Of a DNA stretch of 64,000 nt, positions 8,222 to 16,815 are shown in pieces. A program made the position numbers and the translations under genes. The DNA is taken from the NCBI GenBank assembly GCA_947630325.1, contig CANRHB010000002.1, positions 1 to 64,000 of the forward strand, in the 5' to 3' direction. Position 1 is the stretch's first letter, and each line of letters opens with the position of its first letter. The notes beneath the pieces were generated by a model. That model did not search any database. It saw only the letters and a list, made by a program, of their open reading frames with translations, and had not been told where the DNA came from. The DNA comes from an uncultured Clostridia bacterium (GTDB taxonomy: Bacteria; Bacillota; Clostridia; Christensenellales; Borkfalkiaceae).

Positions 8222-9853
8222 TCAAACTGATTTGTGATGGTAGCTTGCAATTTTTTGTGAAATAAACTTTTTGATTGCGCCGTCGATCTCCCCAACAGGA
8301 CGTACAATCGGAATATCACTGTCAAGATTACGATAATAAAAATCATAATAGCTTTGTTGTTGCCTTGATTTTTTGGCGTTAACGGGAAACAAAACATCAA
8401 TCCTTGACTTATCATAGACGAGAAGGTAATGATAATTTTGCAACCATTTGCTCTCGTGCGGGTAAGAAATTTCATTTTGATAATCGGCTTCGGTAATGAT
8501 TTTGTCGAGAATAAAATAAGAAATCAGGATTTGGTTCTCAGAGTGTAAAACTTTTTCCTTGAAACAAATGAGTTCGGTGTCAAACCCACAGAGCTTGATT
8601 GCATAGTAAAAATAGACTTGCTCCTCCTGCCGGTCGGTGTGCAATACTGAGTTGAACCGTGCCAAAACAAATTCCTTAAATCTCGAGCGATCAAAACCCT
8701 TCATTTGCATAATAGTAGGTAAAGAATAAAGAATTGCCTCGGGCATCAACTTGTAAATATAGCAAATATAGTTCAAATCGGATTGTGAGAGAATATATAA
8801 ATCAGGGTTTAAGTTATAGAAATAGAATGTCTTGAAAAAGTTGGCTAAAAAAATCCGTTTGTATTTCAGTTCTTGGATTTGGCTCAATCGATAAACTAAT
8901 TGCGTGAAAAATACAGGATGATCTCGAAACTCTTTGCCGTCCCCCTTTATCCCCCATATGGCACTTCTATCGCGTTTTTGGGATATCGCCTTTTCTTTTT
9001 CCATTGATAAATGAATGATTTTCTTCCACAGTTTTTCCAAATTATTATCTTTTGTATATTCCTCAAAATCAAAGACGACGGTTTTGTCGTAGTTGACTTG
9101 AAGCTCAAATGCATCTAAAACTTTTGCGAAACCTTCTATGATACGATCCTTATCCGCTTGATTGCAGAAAAAGTAGAAGTCATCGGAAAAGTATTCATAA
9201 TGACAGTCAATGTGTTGCTCCGCGAGCATTTTATCCAGTTCTTTCTCAATCTTCAACAAGAATCTTTCAGCTAAATAAAGCGAGAGATAGGATCCTAAAA
9301 GCAACCCGTTCGTTCTACCGCTATTCAAAGAAGTTACACGCTGTTCAAGGGAATTTACATCCGAAAACCCGAAATCATGTGTGTAAATTCTACCATAAAA
9401 ACTCTTGATGTCCAAAACCAAGAGCTTGTCATACTTGGTTAAATTAAACGTATCCGACTGGATGGAACGATAGTAGCTCAAAACAGAAAATTCACCGGTA
9501 TTCAAATCGGGTGAAACACGTTTTCTCGAACTCATCGCACCAATGTCAAAAAAATTTGGCTCAGATTGAAACTTTTTTACGGCGTGATAAAAGTTTAGGA
9601 TATTGGGAAAACCAATCGTTCGCTGTTCCTCTTCTGTCTTAAATATTTTAAATTTGACCGGCGTCGTCCAAGCAAGATCTTTGAAAGTGCAGGACTCGGA
9701 GCAATCAAATGCGATTGCATTGATATTAAAGAAATGCCTTATCGGATTCTTAAAATTATATAAACTATTGAGATCTATGGCTTTACCGTTGCACAGCTTC
9801 ATGGTGGTCTCTTCTTGTGCCTTTGGGATTTTAGAAATAAGATGATTTTTCAT
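8222..9853 (-). CDS. Reverse transcriptase of the Abi/defence (UG) type
   Basis: 543 residues. RT motifs are in order: motif A LLVLDIKSFYGRI with the catalytic Asp at 148, a motif-B-like NGLLLGSYLSLYLAER (182-197), motif C YFSDDFYFF (DD at 224-225, FSDD in place of YxDD), and motif D VNYDKT near 253-258. A further 280 or so residues of helical-looking sequence follow the palm, as in abortive-infection RTs (AbiA, AbiK, Abi-P2) and several unknown-group RTs. No group II intron maturase domain and no retron msr/msd are visible. The protein is predicted to polymerise DNA, perhaps untemplated, as part of phage defence. The start at 9853 is preceded by GAGGA. Only 44 bases separate it from the upstream AAA/DUF234 gene, so the two are probably co-transcribed. 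The exact UG class is not assigned. Confidence 0.75.
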   Translation of the reverse strand: MKNHLISKIPKAQEETTMKLCNGKAIDLNSLYNFKNPIRHFFNINAIAFDCSESCTFKDLAWTTPVKFKIFKTEEEQRTIGFPNILNFYHAVKKFQSEPNFFDIGAMSSRKRVSPDLNTGEFSVLSYYRSIQSDTFNLTKYDKLLVLDIKSFYGRIYTHDFGFSDVNSLEQRVTSLNSGRTNGLLLGSYLSLYLAERFLLKIEKELDKMLAEQHIDCHYEYFSDDFYFFCNQADKDRIIEGFAKVLDAFELQVNYDKTVVFDFEEYTKDNNLEKLWKKIIHLSMEKEKAISQKRDRSAIWGIKGDGKEFRDHPVFFTQLVYRLSQIQELKYKRIFLANFFKTFYFYNLNPDLYILSQSDLNYICYIYKLMPEAILYSLPTIMQMKGFDRSRFKEFVLARFNSVLHTDRQEEQVYFYYAIKLCGFDTELICFKEKVLHSENQILISYFILDKIITEADYQNEISYPHESKWLQNYHYLLVYDKSRIDVLFPVNAKKSRQQQSYYDFYYRNLDSDIPIVRPVGEIDGAIKKFISQKIASYHHKSV

Positions 9854-9897
9854 TGTTTCCTCTATTAGAACCTTATGCCAAGAGTATATCTGATTTT

Positions 9898-11286
9898 TTA
9901 GTATAGAGAAAGTGCAGGATTTCTATTTGCCTCATCAAGGAGCCCCTGCGTGTAGCCGGCAGTGCTGAATATGACGAATGAAACCGAGGTCGCCCCTGTC
10001 AGCCTCTGCATCACCTCGGACTTTTCTTGCAGTTTATGAAGAACGTTCAAGCCTTTGGGCGACTTCGTATATTTGCATTCACCAAGTACGAGATGTGCTC
10101 CTGCGGAATCAATGGCGACAATGTCGATCTCTCCCGCTTTCGCCCCCCAATATCTGCCGACCTTGTCGAAGTGAAACTCCCACTTCCCCGCGGCGGAGAG
10201 CTCCAGCATCTTCTCACGACATACATCCTCATAGACGAAAGAAGCATAGTTCTCTACAAACCCCTTTTTGATCTCTGCGAGGACATAGTCCATCTCCCCT
10301 TTCTCGAGATAGGCACGATAAGGATAGACATAGCGGAACCAGAACGCAATATAGTTGTCCGTAATGCGATACAGCCCGCTCTTGCTCTTTTCGGGAGCCG
10401 ACTCGGTAACCGGCACCTCCCGCTCTACAAGGTCGAGATCCATGAGCACTTTGAGATACTTTGTAAGATTCGTTTGTTTCACTTCGAGGAAAGCGGCGAT
10501 TTCGGAAAGTTTTCTGTTCCCCATAGCGATTGCCTTAATGAGCGAAAAATAACTTCCAATCTCGCTTACTTCTTTCTGCAAGAGGAAATATGGCTCTTCA
10601 TAGAGAAAGCTCTGAGTGTTTAAGATATTTTCTCTGATTGCCGAATAGATATCATCATATCCTTGAAAAGTTTCGATATACTTCGGAACCCCGCCCGTCA
10701 CCGCATAAAAGGGCAGCAATTCGTTGTCGCTCTTTCCCTCATAAAACTCATGGTAGTGCTTAAACGGAATTTGTTTTAACTTTATCTGCGCCCTTCTTCT
10801 GCCATATAAGGGGCTACCGTAATCGAGCGTCTGCGACTTCATGAGCGACACAAGGGAACCGCATAAAACAAGCATGATATTAGCGTCTTTCAGCAGTGTA
10901 TCCCAAATCTTTTGCAAAACAGACGGGAATGCCGAATTTGATTGCCCGATGTATTGGAATTCATCAAACACGATGACTTTTTTGCTTTCCGTCTTATGGG
11001 CCAATAGTGTTTTGAAAACAGTGGGCCAATCCACTGTTGCGGCACGAAGCAATTCATTGCCCGTAAACTCCGCGACCTGTGATTTGAAGTAATTGAGATT
11101 TTGGAGCTCCGATTCTTCGGTAGCAAGAAAATAAATTGAATCAGTATGCGACTTTAAGAACTCGGTCAAAAGAGCCGTTTTGCCGACACGCCGTCTTCCG
11201 TAGACAACCACCAATGAGGATTCGCTCGAATCATATTGCTTTTCAAGTGTTTCCAACTCTTTTGTGCGGTTTACAAATTTTTGCAT
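9898..11286 (-). CDS. AAA ATPase with C-terminal DUF234-like PD-(D/E)XK domain
   Basis: 462 residues. Walker A GRRRVGKT is at 30-37 and Walker B is KVIVFDEFQYIG. The middle contains a winged-helix-like segment (KLSEIAAFLEVKQTNLTKYL). The C-terminus carries GEIDIVAID, then LGECKYTK, the D...ExK pattern of the PD-(D/E)XK nuclease fold seen in DUF234 proteins. These ATPases are widespread in archaea and anaerobic bacteria; the role is uncertain and a DNA-processing or toxin-like function is usually suggested. The start has GAGGTG five bases upstream and a TTGCAA-16-TATAAT promoter. It is the first gene of a likely two-gene unit with the reverse transcriptase. Unlike the AAA_14 protein nearby, the nuclease residues here look intact. 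Confidence 0.8.
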   Translation of the reverse strand: MQKFVNRTKELETLEKQYDSSESSLVVVYGRRRVGKTALLTEFLKSHTDSIYFLATEESELQNLNYFKSQVAEFTGNELLRAATVDWPTVFKTLLAHKTESKKVIVFDEFQYIGQSNSAFPSVLQKIWDTLLKDANIMLVLCGSLVSLMKSQTLDYGSPLYGRRRAQIKLKQIPFKHYHEFYEGKSDNELLPFYAVTGGVPKYIETFQGYDDIYSAIRENILNTQSFLYEEPYFLLQKEVSEIGSYFSLIKAIAMGNRKLSEIAAFLEVKQTNLTKYLKVLMDLDLVEREVPVTESAPEKSKSGLYRITDNYIAFWFRYVYPYRAYLEKGEMDYVLAEIKKGFVENYASFVYEDVCREKMLELSAAGKWEFHFDKVGRYWGAKAGEIDIVAIDSAGAHLVLGECKYTKSPKGLNVLHKLQEKSEVMQRLTGATSVSFVIFSTAGYTQGLLDEANRNPALSLY

Positions 11287-11312
11287 CTTACACCTCGCAA
11301 TGTCTTGCCTAT

Positions 11313-11340
11313 ATTATACTCCAAATTATAATAATTGCAA
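11313..11340 (-). promoter_or_regulatory. Sigma-A promoter of the AAA/DUF234-RT unit
   Basis: TTGCAA (11335-11340), 16-base spacer, TATAAT (11313-11318) on the minus strand, about 27 bases before the ATG. Confidence 0.7.
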
Positions 11341-11370
11341 GCATATTTCAAGAAAAAATCATGCCCCACT

Positions 11371-11404
11371 AAAAATAACAGCGGGAAATTCGGAAATTTC
11401 CCGC
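11371..11404 (-). terminator. Terminator downstream of the spoIIID remnant
   Basis: Perfect 10-base stem GCGGGAAATT / AATTTCCCGC (11381-11390, 11395-11404) with a CGGA loop, followed on the minus strand by TGTTATTTTTAG. Confidence 0.65.
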
Positions 11405-11452
11405 CGCTATACATTATTTTGTCTTATTCCACTACCCACACAAAACGTTCAG

Positions 11453-11581
11453 TTATGTTACCTCTGTATGCACGGTGGATTTGGAAATGCCGAAGCGGGA
11501 GGCGCAGGCGCGCACCGTACAGCCCGTCTTTGCAATGTATTCCCCGCTCCTTTTTGTTCGCTCTTCGATGTCCTTCCACAT
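11453..11581 (-). pseudogene. spoIIID: spoIIID remnant (frameshifted sporulation regulator)
   Basis: A 42-codon ORF begins MWKDIEERTKRSGEYIAKTG and ends with FGISKSTVHTEVT before a TAA stop. This matches the first half of SpoIIID (KERTxKxGxYIxxTxxTVRxxAxxFGVSKSTVHKDLTERL), including the whole helix-turn-helix. SpoIIID is normally about 80-95 residues with a C-terminal DNA-binding helix that is absent here. Just after the stop another frame reads ITERF, matching the conserved TERL. The sequence GTAACATAACTGAACG is consistent with a 5-base duplication having broken the frame. A strong ribosome site (GGGAGGGG), a SigE-like promoter and a terminator remain. It could still be made as an HTH-only peptide. 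Confidence 0.65.
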
Positions 11582-11612
11582 AACTTTCCCCTCCCTTTTT
11601 GTCGGGATAGTT

Positions 11613-11642
11613 ATGATTATGTCGAATAAAAGAAGAATATGC
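11613..11642 (-). promoter_or_regulatory. SigE-like sporulation promoter
   Basis: Minus strand GCATATT (11636-11642), 14-base spacer, CATAATCAT (11613-11621). The -35 fits the SigE consensus KMATATT exactly and the -10 keeps CATA. spoIIID is a SigE-dependent gene in Bacillus, which supports the assignment. Confidence 0.5.
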
Positions 11643-11691
11643 GGCGGCGCGGGACGAAAGTCACGCGCCGCCGCATTTTTGATTTTGATTT
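11641..11691 (+). terminator. GC-rich hairpin with T-rich tail
   Basis: Perfect 11-base stem GCGGCGGCGCG / CGCGCCGCCGC (11641-11651, 11664-11674), followed on the plus strand by ATTTTTGATTTTGATTT. There is no plus-strand gene to the left, so it may work bidirectionally or as an insulator. Its base overlaps the SigE-like -35. Confidence 0.5.
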
Positions 11692-11720
11692 AAGACCGAA
11701 CTGCGGGCTTTAAGATGAGA

Positions 11721-11752
11721 GCATGAAAAGAGCGGGCGCGAACGCCCGCTCT
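11721..11752 (-). terminator. Terminator of the MoxR-VWA-lipoprotein operon
   Basis: Perfect 10-base stem AGAGCGGGCG / CGCCCGCTCT (11729-11738, 11743-11752) with a tetraloop, then TTTCATGC on the minus strand, 13 bases after the last stop of the operon. Confidence 0.75.
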
Positions 11753-11764
11753 ATGAGGTTTGCC

Positions 11765-14700
11765 TTATTCCTTGACTTCGGAAACGGTGATCACGTCGTT
11801 GTCGCCGACCGTGACGGTAAAGACGCGACCCGAGGCTGTTGTGACCGTATAGGTCTTGTTGCTCTCGTCATAGCTACTCTTGACGATCAAATGCCTTTCT
11901 TCGCCGTAGTACATATATTGAGCCGCACCATCTTCTTCATCAAGAATGTCGATATAGGAAACGCCGTCCGCAGTGTAGAGGGTCTTGACTTTGATCTCCT
12001 CCACTTTTACTTTATCGTAAAGCGGAACACCGGCCGTTTCCTCGTCCTCGCCCGAACCTTCGGAGACCTTATCCGTGAAGGTCAGCTTGTAATAGACAGT
12101 GCTCTTGATCTTGTTTCCTTCCGTTTCGCGGTCGCGGACGACATAGTAGAACACACCCTCGCGTATGAGCCCGAGATCCAAATCGAGCGCTTTCCCATCC
12201 TTGGAAAGCGTGATCGACCAAACACTGCCGACAGAATATGCGCTACTGTCAGATGCGAGGATCCGCTCCACCTCCACCGAGTAACCGTCGCACACCAGCG
12301 TTTGACTGCGGGTAAGCGCATACACGCGGTAGCCGTATGTCCCGAGTTGCCGAATGTAGGACAGATCGAAGTAAAGCGTGTAATCATAGCCATCTTCGCT
12401 TCCGAGTTTGACAGTATAAAGGCCGCTTTCTTTGTCGTACTCGAAATCCAGTTTTTCGGTTTTAAGAGGCGCGCCCGTGCTGTCTACCATGCCTGCGTCT
12501 TCACCGAATTCGCCCGTGAAGTATTCCTCGCTCATTTCGCCCAATTCATCGAACTCACGAATGATCGTGACCGTGCCGAAGGTGTTGGGGAAACTTGCCG
12601 CAAACGTCGGTCCGAAGAAGGAATAGAACATGTAGTAGTAATACAGATATACATAGGAAGGAGAGGAGAACACCGTCTGCATGGCGGTGACTTCATAGGT
12701 GTTGTTCGTGCCGCTCGTCTGTTCGCCCGTATACGTTGCCGTGATATAGAAACGGAAATTCTGCACCTGCACATACATCACCGCTTCTTTCCCCTCTTCC
12801 TGAGAGCGGACAACCGTGCAGTTATAGCTTTCATCTGCCGTAGAATCGGGTTTGCCGAGAAGGACTACGCCGCTGACCGAGAAGTTGAGACGACCCGAAG
12901 GAGTGAAGGTGAGATTTTTAAGCTGCCACTTCTCCGTAATTTCTTGTCCCTCATCGTCCCTCGTGGAGACGGGAACGGGATATTTCGTTTTGTTCTCCTC
13001 GTCGCGCTTGAAGGTGACGGCATAACCGCTGTTCTGATAGTAGGTTTTATCGTTCCACACCTTGGTATCTTCAAACTTGCCGAAGGACTTTTCCACGAAG
13101 CCGTATTTGCTGCAGTTTTCCGCTTCTTCGTCCCTGTAATAGACGGTGACATTGCCTTCGTCGTCAACATTATAGTAGGTGCGGGTGGTCCCGTTTTCGA
13201 TCATGAAACCGTACTGCGAGAACATGAGCGATTCGAGATCCTTCGTGTAATAGCCCTTCGCCTGCAAAGTGGTGACGGGAGTGGCCGTGCCCTTTTCCGT
13301 ATTGTAGAGATAGATGCCCGCGTCCGTGCCCGTATTGCTCGCATAATAGAGCATGGTATCGGTAATGAGAATATAAGAGCCGATGATCTCGTTGACATCC
13401 GTCACGTCTTCAACCCCGTATTTGATGGCGTTGCCGTACTCGTCAAGAGAGAGGATCGTCCAATCTTTTTCGTTGACATAGTTGCGGACGACTTCCTTAT
13501 GCGCCACGATGAATACGGGGATCGCCTGTGAAGAAGAGATCGCGTAAGCGTCGATCATGCCGACCAGCTCGATCTCCTCGCTGCCGCCGCCTGAAAGTTC
13601 GAGCGTATAGGTGAGGATCATATCGCCGTCTTTCACCTCGTACTTTCCTTCGCCGAGATCTTTGCGGACCGATTCGCCGCTATCATCCGTCTCCATGGTG
13701 TACACTTTGAGATGGCCGTAACCGTCAAACTCGAGCAACGTGCCGTCGAGACGTTGGTTGTCGGCGAGGGCATAAGTACCCGCCTCCAAGCCACGCCGCG
13801 TAAAAGTCCTGTCTTTGAGGTCGAAATACAGGTTGACGTCGTTCAATACCAAACAGATGATATTTTCCTCGTCGATATAGTACGTACCGTCCAGCGTTTC
13901 GCCTGTCGGGAAAGTGTAGCGGGCGTGGTAGCCGTATCCGTCGAGCAAGAGTACGGCAAGGCCCTCTTCCGTCTGTTGGGTATAAGTATCGTTGTAATGT
14001 TCGTTGTAACGGTTGAAATAGACCGTGGAGGAGACGGAAACGAGAATGAACTCGAAGTCCGTATTATCAGAGGCACAGGTAAACTTTAAGATCTTCGAGC
14101 CGAACACCGTCGTTTTATCGGTTTCCGAATAAGACCCGATGTGCTCCTTCCCGTCCGCGTCGGTATAAGTTACACCGCCCTTTCCGTTGAAGAAGAGCGT
14201 TTCGTTACGGGAAGCAGTACCGTCCTCGTTCATTGCGCGGGCGGTGCCGAGAACATCGTCGAGAAGTTCGAACGTGTCATTTTCATCGTGCAACTCCACA
14301 AAGAAAGTCTCTTCCGTTCTAACGGAAGTGAAAGTTGTGATCCCGTCTTGCGTTTGGTAAACGCCGACGACCGTATCTCCTTCGGCGGGAACATAGATGG
14401 CAAAGCCCGCGACCAAAGTGAGCGTGCCGTCCGATTCGGACGTGTACTTTTTATCGTAATTTTCCGTGCCCGTTTCCGTGGTCAGAGAGAGCCAGAAGGC
14501 GACGGGCATATAATCGCCCTCTGAATTCTGCACATAACCGGTGGAGAAAACAAAGGACTTCACTTTGGAAAGATCGACGGGGGTGACGCGAAGAGCGTTT
14601 TGCGTATGGCTATCCTCAGTGAAAATAAAATAGCCTTCCTCGTTTTGCTTATAAGAACCTTCGATCGCCTTGGCATATTCGCCCTCTTCGGTGAATCCGT

Positions 14701-16762
14701 AGACAGTCGCTTTGCCGTCCCCCGTTTCGTTGAGCGCGAGAAGGGGGCTGTAATAGTACAGATAATCCTGCGAATCGTCCTTATAATAATATTCGGAATA
14801 TCCGTTGCCGACCTTTCGGAAGGAGCGCGTAACCGTAACCGTTTCCGTCTCCCCATCCACGCTCGTCTCCGTCTTGATCAGGAAGGTATAGACCTCCTTA
14901 GATTCTGTGGTGAGCGTGACGAGATAGTCGCCGAGGATCGCACTCGAAAGGGTGTAAATGCCGCTGACCGTTGTGGTTCCACTCGTATATGTGGCGGTAT
15001 AGAGACCGTCCATGACAAGCGTAGCGCCGTTTTCGCCGTTAAAAGTAGCGTTAAGATCATCGTTATAGAGCATGTAGCCCGTTCTATTCCGTTCGTGACG
15101 GATATAAGCAACGCCCGCTACCCGATTCAATCCCGTGGTAAGGGTGACGACATCGCCGTCGCGCGTATAACTGTATTGTATCGTCTGCGTGCCGGTGTTG
15201 AATGTAGCCGTTCCGTAGCCGTTGAGGGTGAGTTGGTACGCTGCCGTATAGTAGACGAGTCCATCGTCGGGACGCATGACGAAACGAATGAGTTCGCCCC
15301 AACCGAATGCCTCGTCGTCACGGATCTGGAACGCGGGCTGCGATCCAACCGAACCGAGTGTAAAGTGAATGACTTGACCGTTCAGTTCGCCTTCGGAGAA
15401 GGTCGCCTCATAGGTGTAGCCGTCCTCATCGACCATATAGGAACCTTTGGACGTTTTTTGGACGCCGCTCCCCGAAATATAGCTGAGGCCGTTGTATTCG
15501 TCCATCTGGATCCGAACGGAATCGTTGATGCCTTTGCCCGCTTCGTACAGCTGATAAGATCTCCCGTCGCGCTGCTGGCTTGCAAAGCAGAACTTGCCGT
15601 CCTCCAAGAGTTTGCCTTCGAGCACAATGTCGTCCGCAAGATTTGAGAAGAAAAATTCATTGTACTCTGCATCGTACTCGCCTTTGAAGAATACGCCGCC
15701 GCGATCGAGATAGATGTCCTCTCCCTCTTTGTCGAAAAGATAAACATAGTCCATACCGCCGAAGAGATCGGTGTAAGCCTTTTCCCAGACAGCGGAAAAT
15801 ACGATGTCGGTGGAGACATCATACAGAACGGGCTCATATTCCTCCGCCCCATAGAAGAGAAGGGATTCGAGATAATTGGACCGATAAACTACACTACCTG
15901 CGCCAACGCTCCAACCTGCAAAGAAGTAGCCGTCCAAGGTAAACAGATCGTCCGGCAAAGTAATCTGTTTCCCCGCCACGACCATCTGTGAAACTCCGGT
16001 GTTGTCTCCCTCCGGATAGTTGGAATCAAAATAAATCACGCATTGCATCCGGTCAAAATAGAGACGAAAGACATTTTGTGCGGGATCTTCCGAGAGCACC
16101 TTCGTTTTGATCGCGTTAGCATTCTCTGCCTCGACAAAGCCTTCAAGCGAAAGACTTGCCGTGCATTCCGTGTTCGCATAATCGTACAGTGTGACCGTAT
16201 CGCCCTGCTCGTAGCCGTCAAGGTCAAGGTTTTGCAGATAGGTCTCCACCGTATAGCCGACTTTGTAGTGCGCCGTGAGTGTAACGCCGTCCGTCGTCAT
16301 AGAAACTCCCTGCGAAAGTTCGCTCTCCCCGACAAACCACGCGCCGAACGCATAGCCTTGAGGAGCGGAGGGAACGATGTCCTTAACGGCATCATAAATG
16401 TTCGCGCCCGCTTTGAGATAGAGTTTGGGAGCGTTCAACGAACCTTTGCCTACTTCGAAGGAAACGAGATACATTTGTTCCCATTTCGCATAGAAAGTTC
16501 GGTTTTCGTCCGCCGTAGCAGATACGACGGGCGATCCCGAAAAATCGGGCTCCGCGTACCAACCTTCAAAGCTGTACCCTTCCCGCTCGGGTGTGGGCAG
16601 AGTGAAGTTTTCGCCCTTTGCCACTTCGGCGCTCTCTACGGCGCTTCCGCCGTTCGACTCGAATTGATAGGTGACGGTGTTGCCGCAACTTGCAAAAAGC
16701 AGACACATCGCGCACAACGACATAAGAACAGCCGCCAAGATCCATTTCTTCATCTTTTTCAT
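11765..16762 (-). CDS. Large InlB-repeat lipoprotein with repetitive beta-rich C-terminal region
   Basis: 1665 residues from the ATG at 16762, chosen because AAGGAG lies just upstream; an ATG 18 bases earlier overlaps that site. The signal peptide ends in a lipobox (LLFASCGN), so it is a membrane-anchored lipoprotein. Listeria-Bacteroides (InlB B-type) repeats follow, with endings such as GYSFEGWYAEPDF and FYAKW, and GYFFAGWSVGAG, plus a MucBP-like segment (YTVETYLQNLDLDGYEQGD). The remaining 1300 or so residues repeat a loose module, with a hydrophobic-DGYGxAxY strand, a GxY turn and a D/E-rich hairpin, at least eight times. I recognise no enzyme. It is the last gene of the MoxR-DUF58-VWA operon, 53 bases after the LRR lipoprotein gene, so it is probably an extracytoplasmic partner or client of that system, by inference. 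Confidence 0.8.
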   Translation of the reverse strand: MKKMKKWILAAVLMSLCAMCLLFASCGNTVTYQFESNGGSAVESAEVAKGENFTLPTPEREGYSFEGWYAEPDFSGSPVVSATADENRTFYAKWEQMYLVSFEVGKGSLNAPKLYLKAGANIYDAVKDIVPSAPQGYAFGAWFVGESELSQGVSMTTDGVTLTAHYKVGYTVETYLQNLDLDGYEQGDTVTLYDYANTECTASLSLEGFVEAENANAIKTKVLSEDPAQNVFRLYFDRMQCVIYFDSNYPEGDNTGVSQMVVAGKQITLPDDLFTLDGYFFAGWSVGAGSVVYRSNYLESLLFYGAEEYEPVLYDVSTDIVFSAVWEKAYTDLFGGMDYVYLFDKEGEDIYLDRGGVFFKGEYDAEYNEFFFSNLADDIVLEGKLLEDGKFCFASQQRDGRSYQLYEAGKGINDSVRIQMDEYNGLSYISGSGVQKTSKGSYMVDEDGYTYEATFSEGELNGQVIHFTLGSVGSQPAFQIRDDEAFGWGELIRFVMRPDDGLVYYTAAYQLTLNGYGTATFNTGTQTIQYSYTRDGDVVTLTTGLNRVAGVAYIRHERNRTGYMLYNDDLNATFNGENGATLVMDGLYTATYTSGTTTVSGIYTLSSAILGDYLVTLTTESKEVYTFLIKTETSVDGETETVTVTRSFRKVGNGYSEYYYKDDSQDYLYYYSPLLALNETGDGKATVYGFTEEGEYAKAIEGSYKQNEEGYFIFTEDSHTQNALRVTPVDLSKVKSFVFSTGYVQNSEGDYMPVAFWLSLTTETGTENYDKKYTSESDGTLTLVAGFAIYVPAEGDTVVGVYQTQDGITTFTSVRTEETFFVELHDENDTFELLDDVLGTARAMNEDGTASRNETLFFNGKGGVTYTDADGKEHIGSYSETDKTTVFGSKILKFTCASDNTDFEFILVSVSSTVYFNRYNEHYNDTYTQQTEEGLAVLLLDGYGYHARYTFPTGETLDGTYYIDEENIICLVLNDVNLYFDLKDRTFTRRGLEAGTYALADNQRLDGTLLEFDGYGHLKVYTMETDDSGESVRKDLGEGKYEVKDGDMILTYTLELSGGGSEEIELVGMIDAYAISSSQAIPVFIVAHKEVVRNYVNEKDWTILSLDEYGNAIKYGVEDVTDVNEIIGSYILITDTMLYYASNTGTDAGIYLYNTEKGTATPVTTLQAKGYYTKDLESLMFSQYGFMIENGTTRTYYNVDDEGNVTVYYRDEEAENCSKYGFVEKSFGKFEDTKVWNDKTYYQNSGYAVTFKRDEENKTKYPVPVSTRDDEGQEITEKWQLKNLTFTPSGRLNFSVSGVVLLGKPDSTADESYNCTVVRSQEEGKEAVMYVQVQNFRFYITATYTGEQTSGTNNTYEVTAMQTVFSSPSYVYLYYYYMFYSFFGPTFAASFPNTFGTVTIIREFDELGEMSEEYFTGEFGEDAGMVDSTGAPLKTEKLDFEYDKESGLYTVKLGSEDGYDYTLYFDLSYIRQLGTYGYRVYALTRSQTLVCDGYSVEVERILASDSSAYSVGSVWSITLSKDGKALDLDLGLIREGVFYYVVRDRETEGNKIKSTVYYKLTFTDKVSEGSGEDEETAGVPLYDKVKVEEIKVKTLYTADGVSYIDILDEEDGAAQYMYYGEERHLIVKSSYDESNKTYTVTTASGRVFTVTVGDNDVITVSEVKE

Positions 16763-16815
16763 AAGACTTTCTCCTTTCATACTAAGAATCTATCCCTTTC
16801 GCTCCACAATATTCA

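Noticed and set aside
11723..13531. Plus-strand open frame of 602 codons
   Set aside because: Antisense to the InlB-repeat lipoprotein; low-complexity translation and no start signals.
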